Shown here in pieces: positions 1-8,172 of a stretch of 51,142 bases of DNA. A program made the position numbers and the translations under genes. This DNA is from an uncultured Pirellulaceae bacterium (GTDB lineage: Bacteria; Planctomycetota; Planctomycetia; Pirellulales; Pirellulaceae), in NCBI GenBank assembly GCA_937929805.1, contig CALFUT010000043.1, forward strand, positions 1 to 51,142, written 5' to 3'. Each line of letters begins with the position of its first letter. Position 1 is the first letter of the stretch. A model generated the notes under the pieces. It did no database searches. It saw only the letters and a program-made list of their open reading frames with translations, and had not been told where the DNA came from.

Positions 1-1
1 C

Positions 2-283
2 ACGATCGTCGACAACCAAGACACAATTGCTCACGTCCACATCTCCGAAAATGATCGCAGCACGCCGGGCACCGGCAACATTCGCTGGGAGGAAACGTTT
101 TCTGCCCTTCACGAGATCAACTACGGCGGCTGGTTAACGGTCGAATCCTTCGGCCTATCAATACCGGAGATCGCCGCCGCCACCAAAATCTGGCGGCAGA
201 TGTACGACAGCGAAGAACAACTAGCTCGCGATGCCCTCGCGTTTATGAAAGCGTCATGCAATTCGAGCAAGCGTGTCGGATAA
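2..283 (+). CDS. Sugar phosphate isomerase/epimerase-like protein, C-terminal fragment
   Basis: The window opens inside this reading frame, and only the last 93 codons before the TAA at 281-283 are present. The visible part resembles the C-terminal strands of xylose-isomerase-like TIM barrels: a metal-site-like HVHISEND segment, then GNIRWEE, then GGWLTVESFG, where the Glu is typical of the metal-binding glutamate of this superfamily, and a final helix. Such enzymes epimerise or isomerise sugars and related ketoses (D-tagatose/D-psicose epimerase type) using a divalent metal. The exact substrate cannot be told from a fragment. The gene converges on the PEP-CTERM gene 5 nt downstream, with no clear terminator between them. 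Confidence 0.7.
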   Translation, partial: TIVDNQDTIAHVHISENDRSTPGTGNIRWEETFSALHEINYGGWLTVESFGLSIPEIAAATKIWRQMYDSEEQLARDALAFMKASCNSSKRVG

Positions 284-288
284 CTTGC

Positions 289-918
289 TCAAGCAGACAT
301 AAAACGGGCACGGGTCCGTCGAGCACCGGCCATCACCAAGGCCCCAAACAGAAATATCGAACTGCTGGGCTCTGGGATCGACGCCGTACTGACCGTTGTA
401 ATGGCGAACAAATAGTCGACATCCGAGCCATCGGTTTCTTGGAACCAAACGCTGTACGAACCCGCCTCAAGACTTCCGGCAACGCCAGATCCACCGAAAC
501 TGTTTAACGAGCCATCCAAAAGGTTCGTGCCGACGTCCGTATCACTAATCAACGTGGCGATCAGGTTCTCGCTTGCACTAAACTCATTGATCGCCCCTTG
601 ACTGACGGCCAGAAAATGCCCGTCTCCCGTCAGCGCAGTGAAAGAAAAATCAGTCACGGCCAAACCAACAGGAATCTGAAACGAAAACGCATCGGCATCA
701 AAACCAGATTGATTCTCAAGTCGTCCGCTCACCGTATTCGTCCCTAACAGCAGCGCCCTAATGTCGGTTGGAGCACTCGGTTGCCCCAAGTCACCCTGAA
801 GCAGTTCGTCATAGGAAACCTGCGCATCTGCTATCCCAGAAAGCACAAACAGCAACGCGACGTGAATCAATGCGAGCAATCGCAGACGCGTACTCAGCGG
901 GGAAAGATTTGATTTCAT
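289..918 (-). CDS. PEP-CTERM sorting domain-containing exported protein
   Basis: This is a 209-residue protein. The N-terminus (about residues 1-32) has basic residues followed by a hydrophobic stretch ending near ADAQ, which fits a signal peptide. The C-terminus carries IPEPSSS, then a hydrophobic segment (about residues 187-199), then an Arg-rich cluster. This is the tripartite PEP-CTERM signal recognised by exosortase in other bacteria. The middle is rich in Gly, Ser and Asp, with no catalytic motif, and resembles the beta-rich bodies of other PEP-CTERM proteins. The mature protein is probably exported and cell-surface linked; its specific role is unknown. No exosortase gene lies in the window. 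Confidence 0.8.
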   Translation of the reverse strand: MKSNLSPLSTRLRLLALIHVALLFVLSGIADAQVSYDELLQGDLGQPSAPTDIRALLLGTNTVSGRLENQSGFDADAFSFQIPVGLAVTDFSFTALTGDGHFLAVSQGAINEFSASENLIATLISDTDVGTNLLDGSLNSFGGSGVAGSLEAGSYSVWFQETDGSDVDYLFAITTVSTASIPEPSSSIFLFGALVMAGARRTRARFMSA

Positions 919-1044
919 GGCTTGAGAAACTTGAAAAACGACAAGTGTTGAATCACTCGCATTATATTCAAGACCGCTCAGACACAGACACCCAATTGAA
1001 CCATTTCCTGAAGGCCCGTTAACGACCCCTTCAAGTGAAATCCG

Positions 1045-2100
1045 TCAACGATTGATGTAACCGCCTCGGACAGCTCGATCGCCAATCTGATAAACGGGCG
1101 GCTGGCTACCGTACTGACGCATCCTATGGCTTCGATCGATGAACGCCCCTTCGTTGACACGTGGTTCGCGATTTTGCCAATTATCGACAGGCTTTGACTG
1201 TCGGTAAACGGCTGAGGCGGCCGGCACCGACGTTTGACGCGTACGCGTCGCATAAGACGCGCGGTCATAAACATTGCCGGCGACTCGGATAAAGTCGGCT
1301 CTTACTTTTGGCGTGACTTGAAAGCGTTCGGCCATTTTTTGAACGCCCGGACCATTTCGCTCCGTGGTTTCGTTCAGCCGCTGGACGAATTTGAGTGACT
1401 CGACAAAATTGTGATCGGCGGTCGGCCCAATGAGAGGCTGTAACGTTTTGGCGACCAAGTTCGCAGTCGCATTGTCAACTTTTAGGAAGACGTCCAGTTC
1501 GTTGGTGGCGATCGGCGTTCCCGACGGCCCCGGCTGGTAGCTGGTTCGCACAATCAGGACACAGTTTCCAGCAAGCGGCCGCCGAATCACACCACCCTCG
1601 TAGGTTCCGCGTCCGTAGAAGATATGCAGATCTTGACTACCGAACATCAATTCCAGATCGCTGATCGTTCCCGCACCATCGTTCGTCTTCAATGAAAACG
1701 CTCCGGTTCGTTCGCACGACATTTGTGTCACGCCCATCAATTGCCAGATGTTGACAATTACCTCCGGGTGCCGGATCAGAAACTGCAGGTACTCGGGATC
1801 CGCTTCGATGGAGGTCGCAGGTAACCGGCGGTAAAAGCTGGGGCTCTTGAGGACTTGGTTTAAGTTCTGTTTCGCTCGCTCGGTCAGATGCTGATACGGC
1901 AACGAATCGATCGCACGTTGCTTCGCGGCGCGAGAACTGGTGCCGGAAGTCGCTTGTTGAGCCATCACACAAGACGGGGCAACGAACGATGGCAGCAGCA
2001 TGCACAGCGCAATCATCCGCATCGTCCATGCGGATAGTCGAGTGCGATGCGCAGAAGGCCGATCGCTCGCGCGGCTGAGTTTCCGAATATCGGTGTTCAT
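1045..2100 (-). CDS. Exported protein of unknown function
   Basis: This 351-residue protein is not assigned to a named family. A basic N-terminal stretch precedes a hydrophobic segment (about residues 28-45) ending at CVMAQQ, consistent with a signal peptide. An internal ATG at residue 27 (position 2022) would give a more conventional leader, so the true start is uncertain. The body (about residues 70-260) looks folded, with alternating hydrophobic strands and a segment around ELMFGSQDLHIFYGRG. The last 80 residues are rich in Arg, Gln and Ser and look disordered. It lies between the GH16 and PEP-CTERM genes on the same strand, with 126 nt to the latter. A periplasmic or surface location is inferred only from the leader. 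Confidence 0.65.
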   Translation of the reverse strand: MNTDIRKLSRASDRPSAHRTRLSAWTMRMIALCMLLPSFVAPSCVMAQQATSGTSSRAAKQRAIDSLPYQHLTERAKQNLNQVLKSPSFYRRLPATSIEADPEYLQFLIRHPEVIVNIWQLMGVTQMSCERTGAFSLKTNDGAGTISDLELMFGSQDLHIFYGRGTYEGGVIRRPLAGNCVLIVRTSYQPGPSGTPIATNELDVFLKVDNATANLVAKTLQPLIGPTADHNFVESLKFVQRLNETTERNGPGVQKMAERFQVTPKVRADFIRVAGNVYDRASYATRTRQTSVPAASAVYRQSKPVDNWQNREPRVNEGAFIDRSHRMRQYGSQPPVYQIGDRAVRGGYINR

Positions 2101-2423
2101 GAATGGGCGATGGCGGGCATAGCGATACGAAAGTCCCGCCGACGTTAAAGTACGCGGGTTGTAATCGTTAATCGGCTATTCAAGCCCCGACGGACAGCAA
2201 ATCCGGCTACCGGCGCACGAATCGAGCAATGTGCTGTCGCAAACTGCTAGCCACACCTGTTCGAGGGTGACCTTACGGGACGGTTTTCGCGAGTCTTTCT
2301 CGTTTTGGCCAGCAAAGAGCTTGCTGTCAAACGAACGAAAATGCCTTTCGCCAATCGCGGCAATTCAGGCAAACGAAGCACTCTGGGTGGCAATACGTCT
2401 TGGCTGGAGCAAGTTTGACGCTT
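2101..2423. other. Intergenic region with no recognised gene
   Basis: About 320 nt lie between the start of the exported protein gene (2100) and the GH16 terminator. Short open frames exist on both strands, but none has a recognisable product or a convincing ribosome binding site. The region should contain the promoter of the leftward gene starting at 2100. No tRNA or clear repeat was seen. Confidence 0.5.
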
Positions 2424-2449
2424 GAAAAAAGCGGCATACAAGCGCCGCT
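2424..2449 (-). terminator. Intrinsic terminator of the GH16 gene
   Basis: On the minus strand a 6-bp GC-rich stem (arms at 2444-2449 and 2430-2435, AGCGGC/GCCGCT, 8-nt loop) is followed by six T residues (complement of 2425-2430). The left stem arm overlaps the TAG stop codon of the GH16 gene (2448-2450). Confidence 0.8.
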
Positions 2450-3359
2450 ATTTTTCCTGATAAACCCTGACCCAATCGACATACATCTGGGCAGGAAACG
2501 GAGTCGTTTCATCTGGACGCCCGGCATACTTGCCTCCAACTGCAATGTTCAGCAGGATGTATTGGCCGTCGTGAAATTCGTTCATCGCTTTATCGGTGAT
2601 GTCAACAGAATGGTAAGCCTCACCATCGACCAGCCAAGTGATCTTTTCCTTGTTCCATTCAATTTCAAAAACGTGAAAATTGTCCGCGAAGATCCCTTTC
2701 TTTAGCTTGAATGGTTTTGCTCCGATCTGTTTGTGGCCCCCGTCATCGTAGTGCAGATTGCCCTCCACGATCGCATCGTCTCGAGTTCCGTATAGCTCCA
2801 AAATGTCGATCTCGCCGCAGTTTGGCCAAGGCGTCGTGCCTCCGATTTCGGTGATGTCGTCTCCCAACGTCCAGAACGCTGGCCAAATCCCTTTGCCGTA
2901 AGGCAGTTGAATTCTGGCGGCAATCTTACCGTACTTCCACGAGTGCTTGCCGCCGGTATGCAAACGGCCCGACGTGTACTGGTCGTCGCCATGCTTGTCG
3001 CTGGTGTGAATCGCTTTGATCACCAGATAACCATCTTTGACGAACGAGTTTTCTTTATGGTCAAAATACTGCTGCCATTCCTCGTTGTATGGATCGGGAA
3101 GTATTTGGCGAGTCCAGTTCTTTAGATTGAGTTCGTCGCCCTCAAACTCATCGGCCCAGACCTGTTTCCATTTCGGATCGACTTCATAGGAGTCTTCATT
3201 TTTGGCCGGATAGACAACCTCTGCCGCGGCCTTCACACCATCAACTGGTTTCGTACGACCAGCCTGAGCAAGAGCGACTCCGTCGTCAGCCAACAGTGCC
3301 GGCAAGGAAAACGTCGCTGGTACAAACAAAGCTAAAGCAAGGGCAAAAAGTGTCTTCAT
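2448..3359 (-). CDS. Secreted glycoside hydrolase family 16 beta-glucanase
   Basis: This 303-residue protein is likely to hydrolyse beta-1,3 or mixed-linkage glucans such as laminarin by a retaining mechanism. The ATG at 3359 was chosen because it is followed directly by a classical signal peptide (MKTLFALALALF...) and preceded by a GAAAG-type ribosome binding site; an upstream in-frame extension to 3446 lacks leader character. The catalytic GH16 motif GEIDILE is intact, with the two Glu as nucleophile and acid/base and the Asp between them. Aromatic-rich stretches (WPAFWTLG before it, WLVDGEAYHSVD after it) fit the beta-jelly-roll fold. The protein ends in DWVRVYQEK, a usual end for the domain, and has no carbohydrate-binding module. 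Secretion and polysaccharide attack suit a marine planctomycete. An intrinsic terminator overlaps the stop codon. Confidence 0.93.
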   Translation of the reverse strand: MKTLFALALALFVPATFSLPALLADDGVALAQAGRTKPVDGVKAAAEVVYPAKNEDSYEVDPKWKQVWADEFEGDELNLKNWTRQILPDPYNEEWQQYFDHKENSFVKDGYLVIKAIHTSDKHGDDQYTSGRLHTGGKHSWKYGKIAARIQLPYGKGIWPAFWTLGDDITEIGGTTPWPNCGEIDILELYGTRDDAIVEGNLHYDDGGHKQIGAKPFKLKKGIFADNFHVFEIEWNKEKITWLVDGEAYHSVDITDKAMNEFHDGQYILLNIAVGGKYAGRPDETTPFPAQMYVDWVRVYQEK

Positions 3360-3559
3360 GTTTCTTTCGACTTTCGCAGATCGCAGTCTGCACTCGGGTG
3401 GCGTGTTTCCCAACAATTCCGTTCTGGACCCCACCATCATAGACACAAGAAACCGATCCCATAACCATCGGGCGCAGACCCCAAATTACTGGCCTCCTAG
3501 CGTCAGGCACCCAAACTGACTTGTTCAAAGTTTCGTACCCGATGAAGCATGAGGGAAGA

Positions 3560-3587
3560 TTGCTGAAAGAACGGACTGTGCTAAAAT
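3560..3587 (+). promoter_or_regulatory. Candidate sigma-70-type promoter of pyc
   Basis: TTGCTG at 3560-3565 and TAAAAT at 3582-3587 are spaced by 16 nt, with a TGTGC stretch just before the -10 box. They lie 57 nt upstream of the pyc ATG. This is assigned by similarity to the general consensus only; planctomycete promoters are poorly conserved. Confidence 0.35.
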
Positions 3588-3643
3588 CGAAGCCCGCTCC
3601 CCTACTCAAGTCCGATTTTTGCTCAGTAAAGTAAAACTTCCCA

Positions 3644-6600
3644 ATGCCACCGATTAAAAAGCTGCTTGTCGCCAATCGTAGTGAAATTGCCATCCGAGTC
3701 CTCCGCAGCGCCACTGAGCTGGGGATTAGCACCGTCGCCGTTTACGCTCACGAAGATCGTTACGCTTTGCATCGTTTCAAGGCGGACGAGGCCTACCAGA
3801 TCGGCGAACCGGGGGAGCCAATCAAGTCATACCTGAACATCCCCGCCCTGATTCGGATCTGCTTGGACCACGGCGTCGACGCGATTCATCCGGGTTACGG
3901 ATTTCAGTCCGAGAACCCGGCGCTGGCCAAGGCTTGTGCCGACAACAACATCGTCTTTGTCGGGCCGACTTTGGAAACGCTTGAGAACTTGGGCGATAAA
4001 ACGTCGGCGCGGCAATTAGCGAAATCGGCCAACGTTCCCGTGCTGGGTGGAACGGATGAAGCGATCAAGGATGTCGCCAGCGGACGAAAGCAGGCGGCCG
4101 AACTTGGCTATCCGCTAATCTTGAAAGCGGCTCATGGCGGCGGCGGTCGTGGCATGCGAGTCGTCAATAGCGAAGACGAATTCGACGCAGCGTTCGAACA
4201 AGCAACCCGCGAATCGCTTTCCGCGTTCGGCAGTCCTGATGTCTTCGTAGAAAAATTTATCCAAAACGCGCGGCACATCGAAGTCCAATTGCTTGGTGAC
4301 ACCCACGGGAATTTGGTTCACCTCTGGGAACGCGATTGTTCCGTCCAGCGCCGGCATCAAAAAGTGGTAGAAATCGCACCCGCACCCAACTTGCTTCCCG
4401 AGGTCCGACAAGCGTTGTGCGACGCCGCGATCTCCATTGGACAGCAAGTCAAATATCAGAACGCGGGCACGGTCGAGTTCCTAGTTGACGGAACGACCAA
4501 CGAGTTCTTTTTCATCGAGGTCAATCCTCGCATCCAAGTCGAGCACACGGTGACCGAAGAAGTCACGGGCATCGACATCGTCAAGTCGCAAATCTTAATC
4601 GCTCAAGGAGCCCAGCTTTCCGATGACGAAGTGGGGCTTGGTGACCAAGCGGCGATCCAGACCAGCGGTTTTGCCATTCAATGCCGGATCACGACCGAAG
4701 ACCCGACGAACAACTTCATGCCCGACTACGGTCGCGTGATGCACTACCGTTCGCCGGGCGGTGCGGGCGTGCGACTGGATTCTGGGTCGGCATTTTCAGG
4801 AGCGGTCGTCAATCCGTTTTACGATTCGATGCTGGTAAAATTGTCAGCTCGAGGTCGACGTTTCTCCGACGCGGTGCAACGAGCCCGCCGGTGTCTGATG
4901 GAGTTCCGCATTCGTGGCGTGAAAACCAACATCCCGTTCTTGCTGAAGGTGCTCGATCACCCAACTTTCCTCAGCGGTGATTGTACAACTCGCTTCATCG
5001 ACAAAACTCCGGCACTCTTTGAGTTCCCCGTCCGCAAAAACCGCGCGACGAAGCTGCTGACTTTCCTTGGCGACGTGATTGTCAACGGAAATCCTCTGGT
5101 CAAAGATCGACCGGTGGCGACTCGTCGGGAACCGGCCCCCGTTCCTTCATTCGATCAATACGCGCCGTTGCCGAAAGGCACGCGAGACAAACTGAAGGAG
5201 CTCGGACCTGAAAAATTCGCTCAGTGGGTCAAAGATCAAAAACGTTTGTTCGTAACCGACACGACGTTTCGTGACGCTCATCAGTCCTTGCATGCCACTC
5301 GATTTCGCACCCACGATTTGCTGAACATTTCGGAAGCCTACGCACGGTTGGCCCCCGATTTGTTCTCGTTGGAGATGTGGGGCGGAGCGACCTTCGATAC
5401 GTCGATGCGGTTCCTGAAAGAAGATCCATGGCAGCGACTGGCCGACATCCGCGAAAAGGTTCCCAACATTCTGTTGCAGATGTTACTGCGAGCTTCGAAC
5501 GCGGTCGGCTACACCAACTATCCCGACAACGTGGTGCGAGCCTTCGTAAAAGAAACCGCCGACGCGGGGCTGGATGTCTTTCGTGTTTTTGACGCGTTGA
5601 ACTGGGTCCCAAACATGAAGGTCGCGATGGACGCGGTGCTGGAAACCGGAGCCATTTGCGAGGCGTCTATTTGTTACACGGGCGATCTAACAAACCCCGC
5701 CCGCACGAAGTACGACCTAAAATACTACGTCGAATTGGCCAAAGAGCTGGAATCGATGGGGGCCCACATTCTGGCGATCAAGGACATGGCCGGGCTTTGC
5801 AAGCCCGACGCCGCGACGCTGCTGGTCAAAACATTGAAACAGGAAATCGGCATCCCTATCCATTTCCATACTCACGACACCGCCGGCATCCAAGCCGCAT
5901 CAATTCTGAACGGAGCCGAAGTCGGCCTAGACATCGCGGACATGGCGATGGCTCCAATGTCGGGAAATACTTCTCAGCCGAACTTGAACACGATTCTGGC
6001 ATCGCTGGATTTCACCGATCGAAAAACGGGGCTCGACCAGCAGTCGCTCGACGGGCTGGCCGAGTACTGGCGTTGCACTCGCGAGTTCTACGCGCCGTTT
6101 GAGACAACCGTTTTGCCGTCGACCGCCGACTTGTACAACCACGAAATGCCCGGCGGACAATACACGAACCTGTTTGCTCAGGCTCAGGCTTTGGGCTTGG
6201 CCGATCAATGGTCGGACGTTTGCAGAACCTACGCCGACTGCAACCAACTGCTGGGCGATATCGTCAAAGTAACGCCAACGTCGAAAGCGGTTGGAGATTT
6301 GGCGTTGTTCCTTGTCGCCAACAACTTCACCACCGAAACGGTGCTCGATGACACGAAGGAATTTGCGTTTCCTCAGTCGGTGATTGATTTGGTGGGAGGC
6401 ATGATGGGTCAACCGCCGGGAGGGTTCTCTGAGAAACTGATCAAGCGAGTCCTTCAAGATCAAAAGCTTGTTACGGGTCGTCCGGGCGAGTCGTTGCCCG
6501 CTGCCGATTTCAAGGCCGCCGGCGAAGAAGTGGCCAAGTTCCTTGATCGCGAACCGACTCGACGCGAAATCGTCACCTATCTGCTTTACCCGAAAGTTTA

Positions 6601-7087
6601 CAAAGACTTTGTTGAGCACTATCAAAAGTACGGCGATGTCAGCGGCATCCCGACTCCCGTGTTCTTCTTCGGGCAGTCGCCGGGCGAAGAATTTGCCGTC
6701 GACATCGAAGAGGGAAAAACGTTGATCGCAAAATTCCTGACCGTCAGTGGAGGCTATGCCGATGGCCGCCGTACGGTATTCTTCGAACTCAACGGTCAAC
6801 CTCGCGATGTTTCGGTTACCGATCTATCGCTGGATTCCGACGCGGTCGCACGCGTCACCGCCGATCCGTCCAACGACAGGCATGTCGGTTCGACCATGCC
6901 GGGCATGGTGGTGATGGTGGCCGTGGCAGCCGGTGATAAAGTCGCCAAAGGTCAAAAGCTGTTGACGTTGGAAGCCATGAAAATGGAAACAACGATTAAC
7001 TCGGAACACGACGGCGTCGTCGGCAAGGTCCACGTGGCCGCCGGGCTTCAAGTCGAAACCGGTGACTTGTTGGTTGAACTAGAGTAA
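3644..7087 (+). CDS. pyc: Pyruvate carboxylase
   Basis: This single-chain, 1147-residue enzyme carboxylates pyruvate to oxaloacetate using ATP and bicarbonate, replenishing the TCA cycle. It has the full length and domain order of the alpha4 family. An N-terminal biotin carboxylase (about 1-455) carries the Gly-rich HGGGGRGMR ATP loop and EVNPRIQVEHTVTEE. The carboxyltransferase domain starts near residue 538 with TDTTFRDAHQSLHATR and includes AIKDMAG and the HFHTHDTAG metal-site motif. An allosteric/tetramerisation region follows. The C-terminal biotinyl domain has EAMKMET, with Lys1113 as the biotin attachment site. The next gene encodes the biotin-protein ligase needed to activate it, separated only by a palindromic repeat, so co-expression is likely. 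A weak promoter candidate lies upstream. Confidence 0.97.
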   Translation: MPPIKKLLVANRSEIAIRVLRSATELGISTVAVYAHEDRYALHRFKADEAYQIGEPGEPIKSYLNIPALIRICLDHGVDAIHPGYGFQSENPALAKACADNNIVFVGPTLETLENLGDKTSARQLAKSANVPVLGGTDEAIKDVASGRKQAAELGYPLILKAAHGGGGRGMRVVNSEDEFDAAFEQATRESLSAFGSPDVFVEKFIQNARHIEVQLLGDTHGNLVHLWERDCSVQRRHQKVVEIAPAPNLLPEVRQALCDAAISIGQQVKYQNAGTVEFLVDGTTNEFFFIEVNPRIQVEHTVTEEVTGIDIVKSQILIAQGAQLSDDEVGLGDQAAIQTSGFAIQCRITTEDPTNNFMPDYGRVMHYRSPGGAGVRLDSGSAFSGAVVNPFYDSMLVKLSARGRRFSDAVQRARRCLMEFRIRGVKTNIPFLLKVLDHPTFLSGDCTTRFIDKTPALFEFPVRKNRATKLLTFLGDVIVNGNPLVKDRPVATRREPAPVPSFDQYAPLPKGTRDKLKELGPEKFAQWVKDQKRLFVTDTTFRDAHQSLHATRFRTHDLLNISEAYARLAPDLFSLEMWGGATFDTSMRFLKEDPWQRLADIREKVPNILLQMLLRASNAVGYTNYPDNVVRAFVKETADAGLDVFRVFDALNWVPNMKVAMDAVLETGAICEASICYTGDLTNPARTKYDLKYYVELAKELESMGAHILAIKDMAGLCKPDAATLLVKTLKQEIGIPIHFHTHDTAGIQAASILNGAEVGLDIADMAMAPMSGNTSQPNLNTILASLDFTDRKTGLDQQSLDGLAEYWRCTREFYAPFETTVLPSTADLYNHEMPGGQYTNLFAQAQALGLADQWSDVCRTYADCNQLLGDIVKVTPTSKAVGDLALFLVANNFTTETVLDDTKEFAFPQSVIDLVGGMMGQPPGGFSEKLIKRVLQDQKLVTGRPGESLPAADFKAAGEEVAKFLDREPTRREIVTYLLYPKVYKDFVEHYQKYGDVSGIPTPVFFFGQSPGEEFAVDIEEGKTLIAKFLTVSGGYADGRRTVFFELNGQPRDVSVTDLSLDSDAVARVTADPSNDRHVGSTMPGMVVMVAVAAGDKVAKGQKLLTLEAMKMETTINSEHDGVVGKVHVAAGLQVETGDLLVELE

Positions 7088-7094
7088 AGTCAGT

Positions 7095-7173
7095 GTAGGA
7101 CAATCGTCCCGATTGTTTGAGAATCCGTTTGTTGAGAAACATTTGGGACAAATGTTCGACAATGATGTCCTAC
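7095..7173. repeat. Imperfect palindromic repeat between pyc and birA
   Basis: The left arm starts at 7095 with GTAGGACAATCGTCCCGATT. The right arm (7138-7173) is its imperfect inverse, ending ATGATGTCCTAC, with an extra GTTCGAC-type insertion. Both arms contain the core GTCCC flanked by short palindromes. The same core occurs as a perfect inverted repeat at 21142-21215 after pgk, so this is one member of a dispersed family. The right arm overlaps the probable birA start codon at 7152. Confidence 0.75.
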
Positions 7174-8045
7174 CATCCAAGATCAAGAATCGAACATTGC
7201 CGAACCAGCCGCTTACCGAACCCGATTTGAAATCACTGCTGGAATCGACTTTCTTGCGGGGCGTTCGGCATTTCAAAGAAACTGACTCCACCAACGGGCA
7301 GGCGATCGAATTGCTCGCCCGGAATTCGAGCCCCGAAACTCCATGCCTGATTTACGCCGAGTCGCAAACGGCCGGGCGAGGACGTGGGGCAAACGAGTGG
7401 TGGTCACAAACCGGCAGCCTGACGTTTTCCGTGATTGTCGACACACAAGAATTTGGCTTGACGCCGGAACAGCAAATCAAGCTGCCATTGTTAACCGGGC
7501 TGGCTGTTCTTAGAACGTGCGAATCTACGTTGGGCGGATCTACGTTGGGCGAATCGGCCGATCCAAAGAACGCGATCCAACTGAAATGGCCAAATGATGT
7601 TTTCTTGGCTGGGCGAAAACTGGCGGGCATTTTGATCGAAGTGCCAAGTGCAAAGTCAGTCAGTTCGAACGAATCCTCGCCGACCCACGCCGTGATTGGA
7701 GTTGGATTAAACATCAACAATTCTTTCGCCAATGCTCCCGAAGACCTTCGCTCCATTGGTATTTCTCTCTCCGATCAAGTTGGGGAACGTCTCGATCGGT
7801 TGGAAATTCTGCGATCATTTCTTGGCCACCTGGAGAAATTGATTCGCTCGCTATCGGACGACCAACCAGTCCTAGACGATTGGTCCAACCACTGCCTACT
7901 GACCGGCAAACGTGTCACATTGGAGGTCGGTGAAGAAGAAATTTTGGGCGACTGCTTAGGACTCGCACCCAACGGTGCCTTGATGCTGAAAACCTCTCAA
8001 GGAACACGGCAGTTCATTGGTGGCATCGTTAAGTCGTGGTCTTAA
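7152..8045 (+). CDS. birA: Biotin--[acetyl-CoA-carboxylase] ligase
   Basis: This enzyme activates biotin with ATP to biotinyl-AMP and transfers it to the lysine of biotinyl domains, here most obviously that of the pyruvate carboxylase encoded immediately upstream. It shows the ligase signature GRGRGANEW, the KWPNDVFLAGRKLAGILIE strand-helix that binds biotinyl-AMP, and VIGVGLNINN. A small C-terminal beta-barrel domain runs from about residue 245. There is no N-terminal DNA-binding helix-turn-helix, so it is a monofunctional ligase rather than a BirA repressor. The start is uncertain: the frame is open back to a TTG at 7113, but the first ATG is at 7152 and lies inside a palindromic repeat. 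With that ATG the protein has 297 residues. Confidence 0.92.
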   Translation: MFDNDVLPSKIKNRTLPNQPLTEPDLKSLLESTFLRGVRHFKETDSTNGQAIELLARNSSPETPCLIYAESQTAGRGRGANEWWSQTGSLTFSVIVDTQEFGLTPEQQIKLPLLTGLAVLRTCESTLGGSTLGESADPKNAIQLKWPNDVFLAGRKLAGILIEVPSAKSVSSNESSPTHAVIGVGLNINNSFANAPEDLRSIGISLSDQVGERLDRLEILRSFLGHLEKLIRSLSDDQPVLDDWSNHCLLTGKRVTLEVGEEEILGDCLGLAPNGALMLKTSQGTRQFIGGIVKSWS

Positions 8046-8172
8046 CCGGTTCCACCGTAACGCGAACCCCACTTACCTCGCAAAAACGTGCGGCTCAGCC
8101 AAAAGTCGCCAGACAAACCGGAACGCGCTCAAGCGGTTGCAACTTTGACGGGCGAAACTTACCTGTCGATTC

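Noticed and set aside
5927-6799. 290-codon minus-strand frame inside pyc
   Set aside because: Antisense shadow of a highly conserved gene in high-GC-type codon usage.
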